The notes under the pieces are model-generated. The model saw only the letters and a list, made by a program, of their open reading frames with translations. It did not search any database and was not told the origin of the DNA. Shown piece after piece: positions 55,200-64,000 of a stretch of DNA of 64,000 nt. Position 1 is the first letter of the stretch. Every line of letters begins with the position of its first letter. The translations under genes were made by a program, and so were the position numbers. The stretch comes from Flavobacterium sp. RSP15 (GTDB taxonomy: Bacteria > Bacteroidota > Bacteroidia > Flavobacteriales > Flavobacteriaceae). Where the stretch lies: contig NZ_RYDL01000001.1 of assembly GCF_003968755.1 (NCBI RefSeq), forward strand, positions 372,001 to 436,000. Reading direction: 5' to 3'.

Positions 55200-55279
55200 A
55201 GCCCCGATTAAAGTGAAAATCCTTTTTTATCGTTTTTTAACGATAAAAAAGATTGCAACGAAAAGCGGGAAATAGCTCC
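55200..55279 (+). ncRNA. Flavo-1-like structured element
   Basis: An 80-nt segment between the two nucleotidase genes begins AGCCCCGATTAAAGTG and ends AAAGCGGGAAATAGCTCC. The outer arms can pair (AGC with GCT, CCCG with CGGG), and the centre is a 13-bp perfect hairpin, 55222-55234 with 55239-55251, with a TTTT loop. Its ends match those of the element at 40333-40410. I recall this pattern from the Flavo-1 RNA motif of Flavobacteria; that name is from memory. Confidence 0.6.
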
Positions 55280-55292
55280 AAAAAAATATAAA

Positions 55293-56204
55293 ATGAAAAG
55301 AAGAGAATTTATTGAGAAAACAGCTGCTGGATCAGCTTTATTAGGTTTAGGTGTATCCTTGAGCAGTTTTGAGTGGTCTAAAACCAAACAACTAACAATT
55401 TTACACACCAATGATGTGCACAGTTATATTGATCCTTTCCCAGCAGATCATCCCAGAAATGCTAATATGGGCGGTGTGGCCCGAAGAGCCGCTTTGATTG
55501 AAACGATTCGGAAAGAAAATCCAAATGTATTATTGCTGGATGCAGGCGATATTTTTCAGGGAACCCCTTATTTTAATTATTACGGAGGTGAATTAGAATT
55601 CAAATTGATGAGCATGATGGAGTACGACGCTTCTGCAATAGGGAATCATGATTTTGACAATGGTGTAGAAGGTTTGCATGCGCAAATGCCACACGCTAAA
55701 TTTGAGTTCCTATCTGCCAATTATGATTTTAAAAACACGGTGATGGATGGTTTTGTAAAACCCTATAAAATATTCAACAAAAACGGAATAAAAGTAGGTG
55801 TTTTTGGACTCGGGATAGAGCTTGCTGGCTTAGTAGACAAGGCAATGTATAAGGAAACGGTGTACAATGATCCGATTGAAACGGCTCAAGATATGGTTCG
55901 GATTTTAAAGAAAGAGCAGCAATGTGATATCATAATTTGTTTGTCTCATTTAGGGTATAAATACAGAGACGAACCTGCCAAAATATCTGATTTAAAATTG
56001 GCCGAGCTGACTCAAGATATAGATTTGATTATTGGTGGGCATACCCATACTTTTCTGGACAAACCAACGGTTATAAAAAATCTTGTAGGCAAAGAAGTTT
56101 TAGTAAATCAGGTAGGTTGCTACGGAATTAATCTGGGAAGAATTGATTTTTATTTCGATAACAATAAAGCAAAAGCTTTTGAAGGAAAATCGATCATAGT
56201 GTAA
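55293..56204 (+). CDS. Metallophosphatase domain of a 5'-nucleotidase, Tat-type signal
   Basis: A 303-residue calcineurin-like phosphoesterase. The N-terminus M-K-R-R-E-F-I-E-K-T-A-A-G-S-A-L-L-G-L-G fits a twin-arginine signal. The metal-site motifs are H-T-N-D-V-H-S, L-D-A-G-D-I-F-Q-G, I-G-N-H-D-F-D and G-G-H-T-H-T. It lacks the C-terminal nucleotidase domain, which is encoded by the gene just upstream at 54344. Together they would release phosphate from nucleotides outside the cytoplasm. Confidence 0.92.
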   Translation: MKRREFIEKTAAGSALLGLGVSLSSFEWSKTKQLTILHTNDVHSYIDPFPADHPRNANMGGVARRAALIETIRKENPNVLLLDAGDIFQGTPYFNYYGGELEFKLMSMMEYDASAIGNHDFDNGVEGLHAQMPHAKFEFLSANYDFKNTVMDGFVKPYKIFNKNGIKVGVFGLGIELAGLVDKAMYKETVYNDPIETAQDMVRILKKEQQCDIIICLSHLGYKYRDEPAKISDLKLAELTQDIDLIIGGHTHTFLDKPTVIKNLVGKEVLVNQVGCYGINLGRIDFYFDNNKAKAFEGKSIIV

Positions 56205-56472
56205 CTGTAATCGATTTTTTCTATGAAATTAAACCATTTAATACCAATTATTTTTTGAACAAAACCAACCGGTATTCTATTCATTGTTTATTTTTAAGTC
56301 CGGATTTAAACTTTGGGCATTAATTCCAAATTTATAAAAACAGATTAGCGTGCTATAAATAAGACCAATTGTTTAATAACATAGAACATTACTGTGTAAA
56401 AACACCTTTACAAGAATTTCAAACAATACATCAAAAAACAGACAATTAATATTCATGCAAAAAAATATATTT

Positions 56473-58542
<2,070 letters not shown>

Positions 58543-58564
58543 TTAAAAACAAATAGCAATACAA

Positions 58565-59038
58565 TTACGATGCTATAATAGTATTTATTTGTTGATACAA
58601 TAGACCATCACTCAAAAACGAACCTTGCTGTATTAATTCAAAAATTGAAGAATTTCGTTCTTCTGTAAACTCTTTTTTACCCACTTTCATTTCAATAGTA
58701 TCCGTAAACATATTATCGCTAAGCCATTGCAATCCTTGTTTGGTCAAGAAATCAGTTTCTGGAACTAAAGATTTCAAGACAATTGATTGCACATGAGTAT
58801 CAAAACAATGAAAAAGGAAAATATGATTTTTAGAAAAATGTTCTAAGTAGGTTGCTTTTGAAAGTACTCCTTCCCAAACCAAATCAGAAAACACATCTAA
58901 TTCTTGTTCGGCAACTTCCGGTTTTTCTGCTTTTATTTTATCCCACTCGGCTTTATCGATAGTCTGCGTTGCTAAAAAAGTACTGAATTCCTGATTCAAT
59001 TCCTCAAATTGTTCTTTTGTTAATCTTGAGTATTTCAT
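58565..59038 (-). CDS. DUF6495 family protein
   Basis: A 157-residue soluble protein I recognise as the DUF6495 type of Bacteroidota, usually near ligA as I recall. Visible features are an opening K-Y-S-R-L-T-K-E-Q-F-E-E-L, a segment D-L-V-W-E-G-V-L-S-K-A-T-Y and a conserved H-I-F-L-F-H-C-F. There is no export signal and no known catalytic motif. Function unknown. Confidence 0.85.
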   Translation of the reverse strand: MKYSRLTKEQFEELNQEFSTFLATQTIDKAEWDKIKAEKPEVAEQELDVFSDLVWEGVLSKATYLEHFSKNHIFLFHCFDTHVQSIVLKSLVPETDFLTKQGLQWLSDNMFTDTIEMKVGKKEFTEERNSSIFELIQQGSFLSDGLLYQQINTIIAS

Positions 59039-59101
59039 TATTGCGTTTTAATATTTAACTTTTGTTTTTTAGCTATTTTTTGAATTTATAAAACAAAAAA
59101 A

Positions 59102-59121
59102 GCCCTCTCAAACGAGAGGGC
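59102..59121 (-). terminator. Terminator of the TonB-dependent receptor gene
   Basis: GCCCTCTC and GAGAGGGC form a perfect 8-bp stem with an AAAC loop. On the minus strand a run of seven T follows. It lies 28 bp after the stop codon of the receptor gene. Confidence 0.92.
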
Positions 59122-59148
59122 AAATTTAATCTATATTTTTATCTTTTT

Positions 59149-62100
59149 TTAGAAAATATATCTAATTCCAAACTGTGCCTGCCATCTTGATAATAAACTT
59201 GCATCATAGTTGAAGGTTTTGGTTTGAGTACCGTTAAAAGTATAGGTTGGTATTTTTGTAGTTTGATCAACAGATACTCCAATTGGCTGTACACTTGTTG
59301 GTACTTGAACCAATCCCCAATCCGAATTAATCAAATTACCCAAGTTCAGTACATCAATACTAAATTGGATGGTATTCGTTTTATTAGAAGCTGAAGAAAT
59401 TTTAAAATTATAATCTTGCATTATTTTAAAATCCCATTTTCCTCTCCATGGAGACAACGCACCATAACGCGCTGCGTACTGACCTCTTCTATCACTCAAA
59501 TAGTTATCCTGCTTGATAAAGGCATCAAATGCGGCACCTTGACTAACTCCTCCTGTAAATAGCATAGTACTTATTTCGGCTGAAGTTGGTATATAAATTA
59601 AATCATTTAAATCAGATCCATCATTATTTATATCGCCTCCATACGTATAATTAAAACGGCCTCCTTGTGCGTATTCAAAGAAAGTCGATACAGTAGTAGC
59701 CCATTTGTCATTAGTACCATACTTCCATTTTTTTGAAGCTACGCCTATAAAACGGTGCGTATCGCCATACTTAGAATCAGATAAAACTGCATCATTCACA
59801 TTTCCTAATGCTGGATTAAATCTAAAAGCATCACCCGTAATTTCTGCTTCAATAGAATTAACATCCTGTGACTTCAAATAGTTGTAAGCTAAACTTGCGA
59901 ACAATCCATTGTCAAAAGTCTTTTGTACTTTGATAGAAGAGTTGAATGCACTTCCTTTATTGGTATTCGTCAATACATATCCATTAGTTCTCGCCGGAAA
60001 ACCATAATCTGTCCAAGTACCATAATCCGAACTACCGTATATTGCTCTATTATCAACACCTGTCAATTGACTTGTTGGTCTTTTTAACCCCCAATTTTGT
60101 ATATGAACCCCATTTAAATCTTTATTATAAGACATGTCTATGGTTACAATATAATTATTTTCGAATTTGTGATCAAATCCTAAACTCGTTCTCCAAACCT
60201 GTGGAAATTTAAAATCTTCATCTACTACTTGATAGAAAAATGGATCTATACCGCCTACTTGATTTCCAATCCAAACAAAAGGTAGTTTACCGGTGAAAAT
60301 TCCAGTACCTCCGCGCAACTGTTGTTTTTTATCTCCATTAATATCCCAATTGAAGCCAACTCTTGGTGACCAAAGTAAATTATTATTAGGTAATTTAGTT
60401 GAATCAAAATTCTTTACACTTCCATCAGCTGGGTTGTAATAATCAATATTTGGCAAATATCCTTCTGAATTATCTGTATCAATAAATTTTTGAGCTAATT
60501 CAGATGTATTGAAATACAATGGTTTATCAGCTCTTAATCCATAAATTAATTTAAAATTATCACTGATATTCCATTCATCCTGAACGTAAAAAGCTAATTG
60601 TCCTACTGTCGTTTCAGCTAAATTCCAACCCCCATCAACACCGTCTTTCAATGCATTTTTTGTGTCAAAAGTTGTTTGTGCGTTTTTTATTGCAGTGCTG
60701 TAATAACCATTTGCAATATTCGCATCAAAACCAGCCATATTTGTACTTCCAAAAACATCAAAACCATAACCTTTTAAGTTAAATGAATTTTTAAAAATGA
60801 ACTTTTCGAATGAGAAGCCTACTGTATAGGTATGATTTCCTCTGACAATATTTAAATTATCAGTAATTTGAATTACTTTTTGATCTAATTTATTATTGAT
60901 AGAGAAAGGCTCATGACCTGCTATAATGTAAGGAGAACCATCTTTAGTGATAGTAATTACCGGCGCAGGAGTAGAAAAAGGATTTCTAAAATCATTAAAA
61001 TGAGTATAACCCGCTTGTAATTTATTAGAAACCGTCTCACTAAATTTAGAATTTAATTCTACTAAAAAAGAGCTAATTTGGTTGTTAATTTGGTACCCTG
61101 AATTTTCAAATTGTAACGTATTTGCATCAATTCCTCTACGAATAATAGCAGTAGGATGTGCAGGCTTATCTTTTGAAGCATCTAAAAAATTATAAATAAC
61201 AGCTAGTTTATGGTTGTCATTAATATTCCAATCCAACTTTACAATTCCTTTACTTGAATTAGAATTATGTGTAAATCCTTGATAAGCACCTGTATTATAA
61301 CCTAGCTTTCCTAACTCAGTAGATACATGCATTAAATCAGTTTCTAATACTCTGGATTCATTCACTCCAGTAGTTCCATTTCCATCATTAGCAACAAAAT
61401 TTGATCCTGAATCGCTTCTTTTATCAATTTCAAAATTGGTAAAGAAAAACAATTTGTTTTTAACAATTGGGCCACCAAGACTAAAACCGGTTTGTGTTTG
61501 CTCTAATGCGGGCACAAATATTTTTTCTCCTTTAATTTTACTACCTGTCATATCCTGATTTCTATAAAAACTATAGGCAGTACCATGGAATTCATTTGAT
61601 CCTGATTTAGTGACTGCATTTACAGAAGCTCCAGTAAAACCTGATAATGTAACATCATAAGGAGCGGTGGCAACCTGAATTTGTTCGATTGCATCCAATG
61701 AAATAGGCTGAGAGCCGGTTTGTCCACCCGGAGTTGCTGCATCTAAACCAAAAGGATTGTTAAAAATAGCACCATTAAGCGAGTAACTATTGTATTGATC
61801 GTTTCTACCTCCAAAAGAACCTCCACTTGCTGTTGGTTCTAAACGGGTAAAATCATCAGCTGATCTTGAAATAGATGGCAATGCTGATAATTCTCTTCTA
61901 CCGATAGTGGTTTCTGCACCAGTTCTTCCACTTTGAAAAACTCTATTTTTAGAACCAACTACTTTTACTTCGTCTAAATTCTGACTTTCATCTTTCAAGA
62001 CAACATCTAAACTGAATACTTTACCTAAATCAAGGTAAACATCATTGTATTCTTCACTTCTATATCCTACAAAGGATACGACAATTTTGTAAGGACCACC

Positions 62101-62313
62101 AATTCTCATATTCAACATACTGATTCTTCCATCCGCATTGGATAAAGCGGAATACTTAGAACCTGTAGGAATATGAATTGCCTGAACCGTCGCTCCGGGA
62201 AGCGTCTCATTGTCAGAACCTCGCACAATCCCTTTGATACTAGAAGTTGTAGTTTGCCCAATGGCAGCACTGAAACTGCATAAAATTAATAATAAAGTAA
62301 TGATTCTTTTCAT
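59149..62313 (-). CDS. TonB-dependent receptor, Oar-like
   Basis: A 1054-residue outer-membrane transporter. The signal peptide M-K-R-I-I-T-L-L-L-I-L-C-S-F-S-A-A-I-G ends before Q-T-T-T. A carboxypeptidase-regulatory-like domain follows (about 22-105, G-I-V-R-G-S-D-N-E-T-L-P-G-A-T-V), then the plug (about 115-240) and a long barrel ending in F-G-I-R-Y-I-F with the terminal Phe expected for outer-membrane proteins. No SusD partner is adjacent, so it is of the Oar type rather than SusC. Substrate unknown. Confidence 0.93.
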   Translation of the reverse strand: MKRIITLLLILCSFSAAIGQTTTSSIKGIVRGSDNETLPGATVQAIHIPTGSKYSALSNADGRISMLNMRIGGPYKIVVSFVGYRSEEYNDVYLDLGKVFSLDVVLKDESQNLDEVKVVGSKNRVFQSGRTGAETTIGRRELSALPSISRSADDFTRLEPTASGGSFGGRNDQYNSYSLNGAIFNNPFGLDAATPGGQTGSQPISLDAIEQIQVATAPYDVTLSGFTGASVNAVTKSGSNEFHGTAYSFYRNQDMTGSKIKGEKIFVPALEQTQTGFSLGGPIVKNKLFFFTNFEIDKRSDSGSNFVANDGNGTTGVNESRVLETDLMHVSTELGKLGYNTGAYQGFTHNSNSSKGIVKLDWNINDNHKLAVIYNFLDASKDKPAHPTAIIRRGIDANTLQFENSGYQINNQISSFLVELNSKFSETVSNKLQAGYTHFNDFRNPFSTPAPVITITKDGSPYIIAGHEPFSINNKLDQKVIQITDNLNIVRGNHTYTVGFSFEKFIFKNSFNLKGYGFDVFGSTNMAGFDANIANGYYSTAIKNAQTTFDTKNALKDGVDGGWNLAETTVGQLAFYVQDEWNISDNFKLIYGLRADKPLYFNTSELAQKFIDTDNSEGYLPNIDYYNPADGSVKNFDSTKLPNNNLLWSPRVGFNWDINGDKKQQLRGGTGIFTGKLPFVWIGNQVGGIDPFFYQVVDEDFKFPQVWRTSLGFDHKFENNYIVTIDMSYNKDLNGVHIQNWGLKRPTSQLTGVDNRAIYGSSDYGTWTDYGFPARTNGYVLTNTNKGSAFNSSIKVQKTFDNGLFASLAYNYLKSQDVNSIEAEITGDAFRFNPALGNVNDAVLSDSKYGDTHRFIGVASKKWKYGTNDKWATTVSTFFEYAQGGRFNYTYGGDINNDGSDLNDLIYIPTSAEISTMLFTGGVSQGAAFDAFIKQDNYLSDRRGQYAARYGALSPWRGKWDFKIMQDYNFKISSASNKTNTIQFSIDVLNLGNLINSDWGLVQVPTSVQPIGVSVDQTTKIPTYTFNGTQTKTFNYDASLLSRWQAQFGIRYIF

Positions 62314-62338
62314 TTGTTTAAATTTGTTATTTGTGGCG

Positions 62339-62368
62339 CAAAATTAAACAAAAAAAAATCACTCCTAA
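62339..62368 (-). promoter_or_regulatory. Probable promoter of the TonB-dependent receptor gene
   Basis: TAATTTTG on the minus strand (62339-62346) fits TAnnTTTG. At 19 bases further upstream is TTA (62366-62368) instead of TTG. This -33 element falls in the loop of the rplI terminator hairpin. Confidence 0.45.
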
Positions 62369-62378
62369 GAGTGATTTT
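62355..62378 (-). terminator. Terminator of the rpsF-rpsR-rplI operon
   Basis: AAAATCACTC (62355-62364) and GAGTGATTTT (62369-62378) form a perfect 10-bp stem with a CTAA loop; nine T follow on the minus strand. It ends the ribosomal operon 30 bp after rplI. Confidence 0.9.
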
Positions 62379-62407
62379 AATAATGTATTAACAAAATGTT
62401 AACAAAT

Positions 62408-62851
62408 TTATGCTTTTTCAGCAATAATTTCATAAGGCAATTCTATAATTACATCTCTGTGTAATCGCACGGTAGCAGCATATTTCCCTGTACGTTTTAC
62501 GATTCCGCTTGTGATGAATTTTCTGTCAATTACTTGACCACCTTTAACTAAAGCTGCAGCGATATCAATATTTGTGATTGAACCAAATAGTTTTTCACCT
62601 CCTGCTTTTGCGAAGATCTTAATTTCGATCGCTTTCAAAGCTTCTGCTAAGGCTTGCGCATCTGCAACTACTTTAGCTTCTTTATGAGCTCTTTGTTTTA
62701 GGTTTTCAGCTAATACTTTCTTTGCAGAAGATGTTGCTAAATGAGCGTGTCCTTGTGGAATTAGAAAATTACGTCCGTATCCGTTTTTTACAGAAACGAT
62801 ATCATCTTTAAATCCTAAATTTTGAACGTCTTGTCTTAAAATAAGTTCCAT
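62408..62851 (-). CDS. rplI: Ribosomal protein L9
   Basis: A 147-residue large-subunit protein. The N-terminal domain L-R-Q-D-V-Q-N-L-G-F-K-D-D-I-V-S-V-K-N-G-Y-G-R-N-F-L-I-P (cut at motif level) binds 23S rRNA, a long central helix links it to the C-terminal domain with F-A-K-A-G-G-E-K-L-F-G-S. It is the last gene of the rpsF-rpsR-rplI operon and is followed by a strong terminator. Confidence 0.97.
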   Translation of the reverse strand: MELILRQDVQNLGFKDDIVSVKNGYGRNFLIPQGHAHLATSSAKKVLAENLKQRAHKEAKVVADAQALAEALKAIEIKIFAKAGGEKLFGSITNIDIAAALVKGGQVIDRKFITSGIVKRTGKYAATVRLHRDVIIELPYEIIAEKA

Positions 62852-62917
62852 GTTGTTGTCCTTTTATATAGAAGTTAGGTTTCGTATTTCAGAAAACCAA
62901 CAACTGTTAATTTTTTA

Positions 62918-63214
62918 TTATTTTAGTAAATCAGCCACATATGGCATTAATGCTAAGTGACGTGCTCTTTTTACAGCAACAGACACTTTTCTTTGGTACT
63001 TCAATGAAGTTCCTGTTAAACGACGAGGAAGTATTTTTCCTTGCTCATTAACAAATTTCAATAAGAAATCAGCATCTTTATAATCAATATATTTGATGCC
63101 TGATTTTTTGAAACGACAATACTTTTTAGTTTTGTTTGTTTCTATATTTAAAGGCGTAAGATATCTGATATCACCGTCTTTTTTTCCTGAAGCTGATTGT
63201 TGTAATGTTGCCAT
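62918..63214 (-). CDS. rpsR: Ribosomal protein S18
   Basis: A 98-residue small-subunit protein that binds S6. The core [17 protein letters not shown] and I-L-P-R-R-L-T-G-T and the [10 protein letters not shown] end are typical. The N-terminus is longer than in Escherichia coli, as in other Bacteroidota. It starts five bases after rpsF stops. Confidence 0.97.
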   Translation of the reverse strand: MATLQQSASGKKDGDIRYLTPLNIETNKTKKYCRFKKSGIKYIDYKDADFLLKFVNEQGKILPRRLTGTSLKYQRKVSVAVKRARHLALMPYVADLLK

Positions 63215-63219
63215 AATAA

Positions 63220-63561
63220 TTAAGCTTTTGTAGATTTTAATTTAGTTCTTCTTCTTTCAGCCCACGAAATAGCATGTTTATCAAGACTTACAGTCAAGAA
63301 ACGCATTACTCTTTCGTCACGTCTAAATTCAGTTTCAAAAGCAATAAGCACTTCTCCAGCTACCTTGAATTCGAATAAATGGTAAAAACCACTTTTTTTG
63401 TTTTGAATTTCGTACGCCATTTTTTTTAGGCCCCAGTCTTCTTTCGACACCATTTCTGCTCCTCTACTAGTAAGAAAATCTTCAAATTTGCTTACTGTTT
63501 CCTTTACCTGGACTTCAGATAAAACGGGATTTAAAATGAAAACAGTTTCATAATGATTCAT
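63220..63561 (-). CDS. rpsF: Ribosomal protein S6
   Basis: A 113-residue small-subunit protein with the start [12 protein letters not shown] and [10 protein letters not shown] in the middle. The frame is open for 147 further bases upstream, but that extension crosses the operon promoter and has no family similarity, so ATG at 63561 is the start. It leads the operon rpsF-rpsR-rplI. Confidence 0.97.
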   Translation of the reverse strand: MNHYETVFILNPVLSEVQVKETVSKFEDFLTSRGAEMVSKEDWGLKKMAYEIQNKKSGFYHLFEFKVAGEVLIAFETEFRRDERVMRFLTVSLDKHAISWAERRRTKLKSTKA

Positions 63562-63589
63562 AAATATAAATTTATTTGTTATTTGGGTG

Positions 63590-63619
63590 CAAAAGTAATC
63601 AATATTTTTTGTTTCACAA
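63590..63619 (-). promoter_or_regulatory. Canonical promoter of the rpsF operon
   Basis: On the minus strand TTG (63617-63619) and TACTTTTG (63590-63597) are separated by 19 bases, matching the Bacteroidota consensus in all positions. The ATG of rpsF is 28 bases downstream of the box. Confidence 0.85.
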
Positions 63620-63727
63620 ATCTTATTTCGTTTTTTTGCTCTACATTTAAAAAAATCGATAAAATTATTTTTTTTTGTAAATAAAAAAGTAGTAGATTTA
63701 CTTAACAAAATCTAATACTGAAATTTT

Positions 63728-64000
63728 ATGAAACTAAACTGTGTTATAGTTGATGATAGTTCTATCCAGAGGATGATTATTACAAAGTTAGTTAATATTC
63801 ATCAAAATTTACACCTAATAGCAGATTTTTCTAACGCCATAGAAGCAAAAAGCTGTATGTCTGTTCACAATGTAGACTTAATATTTCTAGACATAGAAAT
63901 GCCAGTGATCAGTGGTTTTGATTTTCTAGATGGCTTAAAAGTACAACCTCAAATTATTTTCATTACTTCCAAGGCAGAATACGCCATGAAAGCGTTTGAT
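63728..64000 (+). CDS. LytTR-type response regulator, cut by the window end
   Basis: The first 91 residues of a response regulator; the rest lies outside the window. The receiver fold is clear: V-I-V-D-D near the start (Asp9, Asp10), the phospho-acceptor Asp55 in L-I-F-L-D-I-E-M-P, and I-F-I-T-S-K-A-E-Y-A-M-K-A-F. D-I-E-M-P and the Y-A-x-K-A-F ending are typical of the LytTR (AgrA-type) group of Bacteroidota, but the DNA-binding domain is not seen. It is divergent from rpsF. Confidence 0.85.
   Translation, partial: MKLNCVIVDDSSIQRMIITKLVNIHQNLHLIADFSNAIEAKSCMSVHNVDLIFLDIEMPVISGFDFLDGLKVQPQIIFITSKAEYAMKAFD

Noticed and set aside
63562..63708. 49-residue N-terminal extension of S6
   Set aside because: It runs through the canonical promoter and resembles no S6 sequence.

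Overview
The window is AT-rich chromosomal DNA of a member of the phylum Bacteroidota, most probably a Flavobacterium species. The signs are the Bacteroidota promoter consensus TTG-N19-TAnnTTTG seen here at least four times, little Shine-Dalgarno sequence, the gene order bamD-rpoZ-coaBC-DUF4835-recN, an RprXY-type two-component pair, an argF' transcarbamylase of the acetyl/succinylornithine type, and many palindromic intergenic repeats of flavobacterial style. I see no prophage, insertion sequence, CRISPR array, rRNA or tRNA gene.

Region 1 (1-10.8 kb, all plus strand) is a combined arginine and proline biosynthesis cluster: GNAT acyltransferase, argG, argC, argD, proA, proB, argF', argB, argE, argH. 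Almost every gap between its genes carries a different palindromic repeat. Region 2 (11.0-17.2 kb, minus strand) is a tight five-gene operon for low-molecular-weight thiol chemistry: egtB, a DUF427 gene, a MerA/RclA-like flavoprotein disulfide reductase, a BCCT betaine-type transporter and egtD, followed by a separate bacilliredoxin-like ytxJ/brxC gene. It has the two core ergothioneine enzymes plus a candidate importer and a candidate reductase, and I consider it the most interesting part of the window.

Region 3 (17.3-33.9 kb) is a mixed stretch of mostly single genes: clpB, an OsmC-family peroxiredoxin-like gene, a DUF808 membrane protein, agmatine deiminase (aguA) and N-carbamoylputrescine amidase (aguB) separated by an opposing lipoprotein gene, an M1 metallopeptidase, an aldose 1-epimerase relative, smpB, a HTH-Fic fusion and pcm. 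Region 4 (34-42.3 kb, plus strand) holds an oxidoreductase, 3-hydroxybutyryl-CoA dehydrogenase, DUF1015, YggS, a DnaQ/GIY-YIG nuclease fusion, a potassium channel with a zinc ribbon, miaA and an acyl-ACP thioesterase.

Region 5 (42.3-54.3 kb, minus strand) is housekeeping: rprXY, coaE with a glycosyltransferase, fabV, and the bamD to recN operon, then dapA. Region 6 (54.3-64 kb) has a 5'-nucleotidase split into two genes in reversed order, ligA, a large TonB-dependent receptor of the Oar type, the ribosomal operon rpsF-rpsR-rplI with a textbook promoter, and the start of a LytTR-type response regulator cut by the window end. Two copies of an approximately 80-nt structured element, similar in my memory to the Flavo-1 RNA motif, lie at 40333-40410 (minus) and 55200-55279 (plus).
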